Assembly: GCA_018729555.1 (NCBI GenBank)
Contig: JAHHQG010000032.1
Location: forward strand, 27,039-91,038
Length of the DNA stretch: 64,000 bases
DNA from: Clostridiales bacterium
Lineage (GTDB): Bacteria > Bacillota > Sulfobacillia > RBS10-35
Direction: 5' to 3'
Each line of letters begins with the position of its first letter. Position 1 is the stretch's first letter. This document shows, piece by piece, positions 32,564 through 39,673 of the stretch. The translations under genes were made by a program, and so were the position numbers. Under the pieces are notes generated by a model. The model worked only from the letters and a program-made list of their open reading frames with translations. It was not told where the DNA came from and searched no databases.

Positions 32564-33817
32564 TCAGGAGGCGGGTTCTCTTCCTCCCGGAAGGATAAGG
32601 CGTATGCGGTCGGTGAAGAGGAAGTTCCAGAACCAGCCGCTCAAGACGTAGACCCGGTTTCTAAAGCCCACCAGCTGGGCGATGTGGACGAAGGCCCAGG
32701 CCAGCCATGCGGGAAACCCCTGGAGGTGGATCTTCCCGATGCGGGCGACGCCCCTTCCCCTCCCGATGGAGAGGAGAACCCCCGGGTCCTTGTACCGAAA
32801 GGGAAGGGGCGGCTTTCCCTCTAGGGAGCGAAGGACATTTCCGGCGGCGTGGCGGCCTTCCTGGATGGCCACCGGCGCCACCTGGGGAAGGGCCCGGCCA
32901 TGCCCATCTTCCAGGTAGGCGAGATCCCCCACCACGTAGACCTCGGGGTGACCTGGAAGCTGGAGGTATTCGTTCACCGGGATCCGCCCTCCCCGGGCCA
33001 GGGAAAGGCCCAAGGTTTCCCCCACCGGCGACCCTTTGACGCCGGCGGTCCAGATGAGGGTCTGGGTGGGGATAGGCGGGCCCTCCTTCAGGAGGACCCG
33101 CCCTTTATCTGCGCCCGCGATGGGCGTTTGGGTGCGAACGTCCACCCCCAATCGGGTGAGGACTCTTTGAGCATAGGCGGCCTGGCCTTCGGGAAGCCCG
33201 GGGAGGATGCGGTCGGCAGCCTCCACCAGGATGATCCGCGCCCTTTCCATAACCGAGGGCGGGTAATCTTTCACCAGAACCTCCCGGATCCATTCCGCCA
33301 GGGTGGCGGCCAGCTCCACGCCGGTTGGGCCTCCTCCGGCGATGACGAAGGTCAAAAGGCCTTCCTCATGGGGGCCCTTTCCCCAGGCAGCCCGTTCAAA
33401 GAGGGTGAGGATGTGGTTGCGGAGGGTTAAGGCCTGGGCCAGGCTCTTTACGGTAAAGGCATGCTCTTTCACCCCGGGAAGGCCAAAGAAGCTGGTTTCG
33501 CTCCCCAGCCCCAGGATGAGGACGTCGTAAGGGACATCACCTTCGGACGTGAGGAGCTTTTTCCCCTGGAGATCCACCCCCCGCACTTCGGCCATGAAGA
33601 AAGCGGCCTGGGGCCTTCTCCGCAAGAAGGTTCGGATGGGGTAGGCGATTTCCACCGGTTCCAGTTCCGCAGCGGCCACTTGGTAAAAGAGAGGGACGAA
33701 GGCGTGGTAGTTGTGGCGGTCCACCAGCACGAGATCCACAGGCTTTTTGGCGAGGCGGTGGAAGGCGAAGAGCCCGCCGAAGCCCATGCCGGCGATGACC
33801 ACCCGAGGACGATTCAC
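32564..33817 (-). CDS. ndh: Type II NADH:quinone oxidoreductase (NDH-2)
   Basis: Non-proton-pumping flavoenzyme passing electrons from NADH to quinone at the membrane; it can feed the bd oxidase. Start GTG 33817 opens the FAD motif VVIAGMGFGGLFAFHRL; GAAAGAAGG lies upstream and the EamA stop overlaps it. The NADH motif is FVIAGGGPTGVELA, and the FAD C-terminal motif VYVVGDLAYL. The tail (AWLAWAFVHIAQLVGFRNRV ...) is a membrane-binding helix region. 417 residues. The longer upstream frame is only a shadow of the EamA gene. Confidence 0.93.
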   Translation of the reverse strand: MNRPRVVIAGMGFGGLFAFHRLAKKPVDLVLVDRHNYHAFVPLFYQVAAAELEPVEIAYPIRTFLRRRPQAAFFMAEVRGVDLQGKKLLTSEGDVPYDVLILGLGSETSFFGLPGVKEHAFTVKSLAQALTLRNHILTLFERAAWGKGPHEEGLLTFVIAGGGPTGVELAATLAEWIREVLVKDYPPSVMERARIILVEAADRILPGLPEGQAAYAQRVLTRLGVDVRTQTPIAGADKGRVLLKEGPPIPTQTLIWTAGVKGSPVGETLGLSLARGGRIPVNEYLQLPGHPEVYVVGDLAYLEDGHGRALPQVAPVAIQEGRHAAGNVLRSLEGKPPLPFRYKDPGVLLSIGRGRGVARIGKIHLQGFPAWLAWAFVHIAQLVGFRNRVYVLSGWFWNFLFTDRIRLILPGGREPAS

Positions 33818-34686
33818 CCTTCTTTCACCCCCTGGCGGCCCGCAAGAAAGAGGCTCAGGAGCAAGAGGACCATCCCGATGAGCTGGTAGATATCGGGGCG
33901 CTCCCTCAAGAGGAGTATACCCAGGGTGGAGGCCACCAGGGGTTCGGCCAAGGTCAAGGTGACGGCGGTGCTGAGGGAAAGGCGCTGTAGGCCGTAAGCG
34001 AAGAAGAGGTAGGCCACGGCGGTGGTCAAGAGGCCTAGGTGCAAAAGGACCAGAAGACCCCTTGGCTGGAGGATCCAAGAGGAGGGTTGGCTTAAGGTCA
34101 GGGGGAGAAGGAGGAGGCCTCCTCCGCCGAAGAGGAGGGCCATGACGAAGGAGGAGGCATGGGTCTCCAGGAGTTTTTGGCTGAAAAGGGAGTAGAAGGC
34201 ATAGGCGAGGCCCGCTAGGAGGGCAAGGGTCAGGCCCAGAAGGGAAGTCCCCCGCGAAGGCGAAATGCCGCCCAGAAAGAGAAGACCGGTGATCCCCAAG
34301 AGGACGGCACCGTACCAAAGGCGGCCGGGGCGCTCTCCCCGAAAGAGGTAGGCCAGGGCTCCGGCCCAAAGAGGTGCGCTCCCGATGGCGGTGATGGTGC
34401 CCAGGGCGACGCCTGCCAGGCGCACTCCCGAAAAGAAGGTCACCTGGTAGAGGGCCACCATCAAGGCGCCCAGGAGAAGGGGAACCAGCTCATTCTTCCG
34501 CAAGGGCGTTCCCTCTTGGCGTAAAAGCACCCACATCCAGAGGGCTCCCCCGCCCACAAGAAGCCGCCAACCACCCACGCTCAGGGAGGATGTCCCCAAA
34601 GGGGCAAGGGCCTGGGCCGTTCCGGTGGTGCCCCAGAGGAAAGAAGCCAGGAGGATGGCCAGGATGGCAGGAAGGCGCCTCTCCAT
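33814..34686 (-). CDS. EamA-family transporter (drug/metabolite superfamily)
   Basis: Ten predicted helices in 290 residues with two EamA repeats: ILLASFLWGTTGTAQALAPLG at the start and LTTAVAYLFFAYGLQRLSLS in the second half. Start is ATG 34686, where the family sequence begins; the frame remains open a further 52 codons upstream through a region that carries a copied piece of the peptide-binding-protein gene, which I do not count as coding. GGTGAG lies about ten bases before the ATG. Substrate unknown; likely a small-molecule exporter. Confidence 0.9.
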   Translation of the reverse strand: MERRLPAILAILLASFLWGTTGTAQALAPLGTSSLSVGGWRLLVGGGALWMWVLLRQEGTPLRKNELVPLLLGALMVALYQVTFFSGVRLAGVALGTITAIGSAPLWAGALAYLFRGERPGRLWYGAVLLGITGLLFLGGISPSRGTSLLGLTLALLAGLAYAFYSLFSQKLLETHASSFVMALLFGGGGLLLLPLTLSQPSSWILQPRGLLVLLHLGLLTTAVAYLFFAYGLQRLSLSTAVTLTLAEPLVASTLGILLLRERPDIYQLIGMVLLLLSLFLAGRQGVKEG

Positions 34687-34742
34687 GGTTCCATGCTCAC
34701 CTAGTTGAGAGAGAAGTGCAATGTACTGGGGTGTAGGATACA

Positions 34743-34778
34743 GTTTCAGTCCATCCTCACCCGGCCCGAAGGCCGGGG
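34743..34778 (-). repeat. Solitary 36-base CRISPR-repeat-like element
   Basis: Read on the minus strand it has a 7-bp GC stem with a stable UUCG loop (CCCGGCC-TTCG-GGCCGGG) followed by TGAGGATGGACTGAAAC. A palindromic 5' part and a GAAAC 3' end are hallmarks of CRISPR repeats. Only one copy is seen, so it is not an array by definition. It could also be the right-end hairpin of a decayed IS605-type element. Confidence 0.35.
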
Positions 34779-34817
34779 TGTTTTCCGCCACGGGTTTCGT
34801 CATGGTGGCCACGTACG
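34777..34817 (-). repeat. Exact 41-base inverted copy of part of the peptide-binding-protein gene
   Basis: Identical over 41 bases to 37436-37476 in opposite orientation, with the match ending abruptly on both sides. Two of its bases overlap the CRISPR-repeat-like element at 34743-34778, so a spacer of 39 plus a 36-base repeat is one reading. Confidence 0.97.
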
Positions 34818-35087
34818 CGTAAACGACAGGTTCATCCTGCATGGCATTTCACCCCATTCTGTTGACCGTCCTCCTCGCTACGGTTCTTTCAGATGCCAGG
34901 TGCCGACGGGTGGTTGAACGCCCCCACCGACAGAGCCACGTGGGCCGAAGTCCCATCCCATGGACTTTCTTCTTCCAGACTACCGTCTCCGGAGGAGAAG
35001 GCCCCCCGAAGCTCACCGCCACCTTCGGTCCGGAACTTCGGCAACAGGACGCGCCAGAGGAAACATCCCGCCGCCCTCTTAACGGGC
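34818..35087. other. Gene-free interval between EamA and LysO genes
   Basis: About 270 bases without a convincing gene. It contains short hairpins, for example ACCGT/ACGGT at 34865-34884 and GGTGG/CCACC just after 34905, and minus-strand motifs such as AGCGAGGAGG. It might be part of a structured RNA or remnant mobile DNA together with the adjacent repeat-like unit; I cannot name it. Confidence 0.4.
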
Positions 35088-36029
35088 TTAAAGCCCCCAC
35101 CCAAAAAAGAAAGGCACCAAAAAGGGAGCGAGAAGGCTCAAGACCGCCCCATGGACCACCGCAAAGGAAGCGGTCGGCCCATCCCCTGCCGTCGCATAGA
35201 GGGGAAGGGTGGTATCCATGGTGGTGGCGCCTCCCGGAAGGACGGCCCGCCACCTTCCCTCCTTCGGCAGAAGGGCCATCAGGAAGGGCACCGTCACCAC
35301 CGTCAAGACTTCGCGAAAGAGATTGCCGAGAAACCCCAGCATCCCCGCCTCGGGACCTCCCAACTGGGTGAGAACCACCCCCGTAAAGCTGTACCACCCA
35401 AAGCCGGCAGCGGTGCCCAAGGCCCAGGGCAAGGGGATGGCGAAGAGAAGAGCCGCCCCCCAGGCCCCAAGGAGGCTTCCCGCCGCCCCAAGAAGGGGTC
35501 GAAAGAGCCAGTGCCAGCCTTCCGATCGGGCCCGTTGCCCCACTTCCTTGGCCTGAGATGCCATCTGCCGGCCGATGAGAACCAGGAGGAGCACCAGGAA
35601 GATCTGGGTGCCCTCTTCGGCGAGGGTGGAAAGATCCGTCCCGAAAGGCCGGGCCCATAGCCCTACCCCGGTCCCCGCCGCCACCGCCCCCAAGGCCAGG
35701 GCCGCCAGCCCCCAGACCTTCTCCGCGGAATCCCCCTCTAGGAGACCCTCTCTCCTTGCCTGGAACCTTTCTCTTCTCGTGGGGTAAAGAAACCCCGCCA
35801 AAAACGCTCCCCCTGCCCCCGCCACCGCCAGGATCAGGCTCCAGAACCCCAGGCGGCTCAAGACACCCGCGAGGTCGGGGTAAAGGCCCAGCTGCAGCCC
35901 GATGGAGAAAAGCAAAAGGGCCAGAAGGGCGGCCATGGCCTTCCCCCAAAGGTTTTCTCTGAGGGCTTTACCGATCCCCAGGAGATGGAGTAGGATTCCC
36001 GCTAAAAGGCCCGCTGCCAGCCAGATCAC
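35088..36029 (-). CDS. lysO: LysO-type lysine exporter family membrane protein
   Basis: Polytopic membrane protein (313 aa, about eight to ten helices) of the LysO/YbjE (DUF340) family, which exports L-lysine and its toxic analogues. Two-part layout: LAAGLLAGILLHLLGIG at the start, then the conserved core with GFGWYSFTGVVLTQLGGP and LPGGATTMDTTLPLY. It is divergent from the dipeptide transporter operon with 180 bases between, a setting that makes sense if peptide import raises internal lysine. Confidence 0.85.
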   Translation of the reverse strand: MIWLAAGLLAGILLHLLGIGKALRENLWGKAMAALLALLLFSIGLQLGLYPDLAGVLSRLGFWSLILAVAGAGGAFLAGFLYPTRRERFQARREGLLEGDSAEKVWGLAALALGAVAAGTGVGLWARPFGTDLSTLAEEGTQIFLVLLLVLIGRQMASQAKEVGQRARSEGWHWLFRPLLGAAGSLLGAWGAALLFAIPLPWALGTAAGFGWYSFTGVVLTQLGGPEAGMLGFLGNLFREVLTVVTVPFLMALLPKEGRWRAVLPGGATTMDTTLPLYATAGDGPTASFAVVHGAVLSLLAPFLVPFFFGWGL

Positions 36030-36099
36030 CGGTGGTCCTTCTCCTTCCCAGGCTCTATCCTACCAGGCACCTAAAAGCCCCTCCTTGGGAAGGGCTCTA

Positions 36100-36127
36100 C
36101 TGGACAACTCCCCTAAATTTTGTCCAG
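36100..36127. promoter_or_regulatory. Operator-like dyad upstream of the dpp operon
   Basis: CTGGACAA (36100-36107) and TTGTCCAG (36120-36127) form a perfect 8-bp inverted repeat with a 12-base AT-richer spacer. It lies about 80 bases before the binding-protein start and between two divergent genes, so it may be a repressor site for either or both. Confidence 0.5.
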
Positions 36128-36210
36128 TTTTCCTGAGCTATGCGGGAGGAACTAAGGCTTTTCCGTCGAAAGAGGGACGAAACCTACTTTGTGAACAGGA
36201 GGTCATGCCC

Positions 36211-37812
36211 ATGGAGAAACCTTCTCGTCGACGCCTCCGCCTCGGAGCCCTCGCCCTTTTTCTGAGCTTTTCTTTGCTCCTCAGCGCCTGCGGCGGATCG
36301 GCTCCCGCTCCGTCGGGGAACGGCGGGTCCGGGGCCCCTACCTCGGGATCGGGTGAAACCCTTCAGGTGGCCATCGGCATCGATGCCGACACCCTGGACC
36401 CTGCCGGCCAGACCACCACCACCATCCAGAACATGGTGGACTACGTGGTGGAAACCCTCGTCACCATGGACCAAAACGGCGATACCCAGCCCCTCCTGGC
36501 CGAAAGCTGGGAGACCAGCCCCGACGGCCTCACCCTGACCTTCCACCTCAAAAAGGGCATCCAGTTCCACGACGGTACCCCCTTTAACGCCGAAGCCGTC
36601 AAGTTCAGCATGGAGCGGCTCCTAAACCCGGAGGTGAAGGTCCCCCTCCGGGCCCCCTACACCGTCATCGAGAGCGTCGAGGCCCCCAGCGAGGATAGGG
36701 TGGTCTTCCACCTGAAGCAGCCTTCTCCGGCCCTGGTGGCCGCCCTCACCTCCACCGCCGCGGGCATCATCTCCCCCGCGTCGGTGGACCGGCACGGCAA
36801 CACCTTCACCAACTACCAGCACCCGGTGGGAACGGGTCCCTACGTCTTCAAGGAGTGGGCCAAGAACGACCACATCACCCTCATCCGGAACGAGAGCTAC
36901 TGGGGAAACAAGCCCTACTACGGCTCCGTGACCTTCAAGGTGGTGCCCGAAGCTGCCACCCGCGAGAGCATGCTCCTGGCGGGCCAGGCGGACATCATCA
37001 TCCTGCCGCCCATCTCGGACCTCCAGGCCCTGGAGAAAAACCCCAAGGTCAAGGTCCTGAAGGCCCCCAGCAACCGCACCATCTTCATCGTCATCAACAA
37101 CCAGGACCCGGTCCTCTCGGATAAGCGGGTCCGCCAGGCCTTAAACTACGCCGTGGACAAGAAGAGCATCATCCAGAACGTCCTCTTTGGAGCGGCGGAA
37201 GAGCTGGATGCGCCGATGTCCAAGGCCCTCTTCGGCTACTGCTCCGTCGGCACCTATGCTTACGATCCCGACAAGGCCAGAACCCTCTTGGCGGAAGCGG
37301 GCCATCCCACCCTGACCCTGCGGTTCATGTCCCCCACGGGCCGCTACGTCCAGGACTTCCAGGCGGCTCAGGCCATCGCCGCCGATCTCGCCAAAGTTGG
37401 AGTAAAGACCGACCTCCAGACCATGGACTGGCCCACGTACGTGGCCACCATGACGAAACCCGTGGCGGAAAACACCACCCAGCTGCATCTTCTAGGGTGG
37501 GCCCCGGGTTTCATGGATGCCCAGCAGCAGATGGAGATCTTCGACAGCAAGAACTGGCCCCCCGCCGGCCTCAACACCTCCTTTTACAAGAATCCCGAGG
37601 TGGATGACCTCCTGAAGCGGGCCAGCCAGGAGCTGGATGCCCAGACCCGGGCCGACCTCTATTGCCAGGCGTCCAAGATCATCTGGGACGATGCTCCGTG
37701 GATCTTCCTCTGGACCCAGAGCTTCCCCATCGTGTACTCCAGCAAGATCCAGGGGGTTTCGTATCTCCCCAACGAAAAGTTCGACATCCATAACGCCAAG
37801 CCGGCCCAGTAA
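36211..37812 (+). CDS. dppA: Peptide ABC transporter substrate-binding lipoprotein (DppA/OppA family)
   Basis: Captures peptides outside the membrane for import. Start ATG 36211 is preferred over ATG 36205 because AGGAGG is eight bases upstream rather than two. The signal peptide ends in LLSAC. Family motifs: ADTLDPAGQTTTTI, LAESWETSPDGLTLTFHLKKG (in part), FHDGTPFNAEAVKFS, GTGPYVFKEW and SDKRVRQALNYAVDKK. 533 residues. Bases 37436-37476 within it are repeated exactly at 34777-34817. First gene of dppABC; no ATPase genes follow. Confidence 0.95.
   Translation: MEKPSRRRLRLGALALFLSFSLLLSACGGSAPAPSGNGGSGAPTSGSGETLQVAIGIDADTLDPAGQTTTTIQNMVDYVVETLVTMDQNGDTQPLLAESWETSPDGLTLTFHLKKGIQFHDGTPFNAEAVKFSMERLLNPEVKVPLRAPYTVIESVEAPSEDRVVFHLKQPSPALVAALTSTAAGIISPASVDRHGNTFTNYQHPVGTGPYVFKEWAKNDHITLIRNESYWGNKPYYGSVTFKVVPEAATRESMLLAGQADIIILPPISDLQALEKNPKVKVLKAPSNRTIFIVINNQDPVLSDKRVRQALNYAVDKKSIIQNVLFGAAEELDAPMSKALFGYCSVGTYAYDPDKARTLLAEAGHPTLTLRFMSPTGRYVQDFQAAQAIAADLAKVGVKTDLQTMDWPTYVATMTKPVAENTTQLHLLGWAPGFMDAQQQMEIFDSKNWPPAGLNTSFYKNPEVDDLLKRASQELDAQTRADLYCQASKIIWDDAPWIFLWTQSFPIVYSSKIQGVSYLPNEKFDIHNAKPAQ
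37436..37476 (+). repeat. 41-base segment duplicated in inverted orientation at 34777-34817
   Basis: This is the native copy: it encodes an in-frame part of the binding protein (YVATMTKPVAENT). The trinucleotide just 5' of it is CCA. Confidence 0.97.
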
Positions 37813-37824
37813 GAAAGGAGCTTC

Positions 37825-38760
37825 ATGAAAGGAACCGCCGCCTTCGAATACCTCCTCCGGCGCTTGGCCACCTCCCTGGTCACCCTCCTGGGGGTGGCCC
37901 TGGCCGTCTTTCTCCTGGTCCGCCTCTTGCCCGGCGATCCGGCCCGCCTGGTGGCCGGCCTCAACGCCACCCAAGAGGAGGTGGAAAAGATCCGTCACAT
38001 CCTAGGGCTGGATCAGCCCCTCCTGGTGCAGCTGGGGCGGTTCCTGGGCGATCTTTTGCAGGGGGATTTGGGCCTTTCCGTCCGCACCGGGCAGCCCGTC
38101 CTGCAGGAGATCGCCCACCGCCTCCCCTACACCATCGAACTGGCCGTGGTGGCCACCTTCTTCGGCTCCGCCATCGGGATCCTCCTGGGGGTGGTCGCGG
38201 CGGTGCGGCAGAACACCTGGGTGGACGTCCTCTTCTCCTCCCTTGCCCTGGCGGGCATCTCCATGCCCGTCTACTGGCTGGGCCTTCTCCTCATCATCGC
38301 CTTTGCCGTCCACCTGCAGTGGCTCCCCGCCGCCGGCGCCGGCGGTTGGAGGTCTCTCGTCCTTCCCGGGGCAACCCTCTCCTTCTTTTCCCTCGCCCTG
38401 GTGACCCGCATGACCCGGGCCTCCATGCTGGAGACCCTGCGGCAGGACTTCATCCGCACCGCCACCGCCAAGGGCCTGGGACGCCTCCGGGTCATCTACG
38501 TCCACGCCCTTCGAAACGCCTTCTTGCCCGTTCTGACGGTCATCGGCCTCCAGTTCGGAAACCTTCTGGGCGGGGCCGTCCTGACGGAATCCGTCTTCGC
38601 CTGGCCGGGGATGGGCCAGCTCCTGGTGAACTCCATCTTCGCCCGAGACTACCCCATGATCCAGGGGATCATCCTCATCTACGCCGCCATGGTGGTCCTC
38701 TTGAACCTCCTGGTGGACCTCCTCTACTCCGTCATCGATCCCCGGATCCGCTTCGATTGA
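37825..38760 (+). CDS. dppB: Peptide ABC transporter permease (DppB/OppB)
   Basis: One of two membrane channel subunits. 311 residues with six helices. Typical features are LLRRLATSLVTLLGVALAVF at the start, LPGDPARLVAG, the EAA-loop region DFIRTATAKGLGRLRVIYVHALRNA (in part) and the end LLYSVIDPRIRFD. It lies 12 bases after dppA with AAGGAG upstream. Confidence 0.96.
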   Translation: MKGTAAFEYLLRRLATSLVTLLGVALAVFLLVRLLPGDPARLVAGLNATQEEVEKIRHILGLDQPLLVQLGRFLGDLLQGDLGLSVRTGQPVLQEIAHRLPYTIELAVVATFFGSAIGILLGVVAAVRQNTWVDVLFSSLALAGISMPVYWLGLLLIIAFAVHLQWLPAAGAGGWRSLVLPGATLSFFSLALVTRMTRASMLETLRQDFIRTATAKGLGRLRVIYVHALRNAFLPVLTVIGLQFGNLLGGAVLTESVFAWPGMGQLLVNSIFARDYPMIQGIILIYAAMVVLLNLLVDLLYSVIDPRIRFD

Positions 38761-38774
38761 AAGGAGGCAGGGCC

Positions 38775-39605
38775 GTGACCTTCAGCCAGCGCTTCCTCAA
38801 GAGCCGCCAGGCGGCTTTCGGCCTGGGTATCCTGGGCCTTCTGGCCCTGGCTTCCCTCTTGGGACCCCTTTTCTCGCCCTATGACCCCTACGCCAGCCAG
38901 CTGAGCGAGGCCTTCCTTCCGCCCGGGACGAGCCACCCCATGGGGACCGACTACCTAGGGCGGGACATCGCCACCCGCCTCATGGTGGGAGGGCGCCTCT
39001 CCCTCTCCATCGGGCTTTTGGCCGTCGCCATCGGGCTTCTCATCGGGGTGCCCCTGGCCCTCATCTCCGGGTATTTCGGGGGCTGGCCCGACCTCATCAT
39101 CCAGCGCATCACCGACATCCTCCTCTCCTTCCCCAGCATCCTTTTGGCCCTGGGGCTGGTGGCCGTCCTTGGCGTGGGGCTCCAGAACGTAGTGGTATCG
39201 GTGGGCATCAGCACGGTGCCCCAGTTCATCCGGGTGGCGAGAAGCGCCGTTTTGACGGTGAAGAACCACGTGTACGTGGAAGCCGCCCGGGCCACGGGCG
39301 CCTCCCACAGCCACATCCTCTTCCGCCACCTCCTCCCCAACATCCTGGCGCCCATCATCGTTCAGGCCACCCTGGGCATCGGCCTGGCCATCTTGAACGC
39401 CGCAGGCTTGGGCTTCCTGGGTCTGGGGGTTCAGTCACCCCAGGCGGAGTGGGGCACCATGCTCGGGGAGGGGAGGAACTATATCTTCAGCGCCCCCTAC
39501 ATGACCACCTTCCCGGGCCTGGCCATCTTCCTCGCCGTCCTGGCCTTCAACCTTCTGGGGGATGGCCTGAGGGACACCCTCGATCCCTTCCTGCGGGGCC
39601 GGTAG
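38775..39605 (+). CDS. dppC: Peptide ABC transporter permease (DppC/OppC)
   Basis: Second channel subunit. I start at GTG 38775 (AAGGAGG eight bases upstream); a longer frame is a shadow of dppB. Features: LASLLGPLFSPYDPYA, HPMGTDYLGRDIATRLM, the EAA loop AARATGASHSHILFRHLLPN and the C-terminus LLGDGLRDTLDPFLRGR. 276 residues. A strong hairpin follows, so the operon ends without dppD/dppF; the ATPases must be encoded elsewhere. Confidence 0.96.
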   Translation: MTFSQRFLKSRQAAFGLGILGLLALASLLGPLFSPYDPYASQLSEAFLPPGTSHPMGTDYLGRDIATRLMVGGRLSLSIGLLAVAIGLLIGVPLALISGYFGGWPDLIIQRITDILLSFPSILLALGLVAVLGVGLQNVVVSVGISTVPQFIRVARSAVLTVKNHVYVEAARATGASHSHILFRHLLPNILAPIIVQATLGIGLAILNAAGLGFLGLGVQSPQAEWGTMLGEGRNYIFSAPYMTTFPGLAIFLAVLAFNLLGDGLRDTLDPFLRGR

Positions 39606-39632
39606 CATGGGACATGGGAGATCCGAAATACC

Positions 39633-39663
39633 GATGGGGCCAGGATCGAATCCTGGCCCCATC
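39633..39663. terminator. Bidirectional terminator hairpin between dppC and the dipeptidase gene
   Basis: A perfect 14-bp stem (39633-39646 with 39650-39663, loop CGA) sits in the 68-base gap between convergent genes. It is followed by CCTTTGC on the plus strand, so the T-run is weak but the stem is very stable. Confidence 0.7.
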
Positions 39664-39673
39664 CCTTTGCGGT

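Noticed and set aside
33818..34369. N-terminal extension of NDH-2 to 601 residues
   Set aside because: The extension is the EamA gene read in the wrong frame; the FAD motif starts right after GTG 33817.
34685..34700. Second, degenerate CRISPR repeat (GGTGAGCATGGAAC)
   Set aside because: Only a partial match to the 3' half of the 36-mer, with spacing that does not give a repeat-plus-spacer period; it is better explained as the EamA ribosome site region.
34687..34842. 52-codon N-terminal extension of the EamA transporter
   Set aside because: It runs through the 41-mer copy and hairpin, has no transporter character, and the family start with a ribosome site is at 34686.
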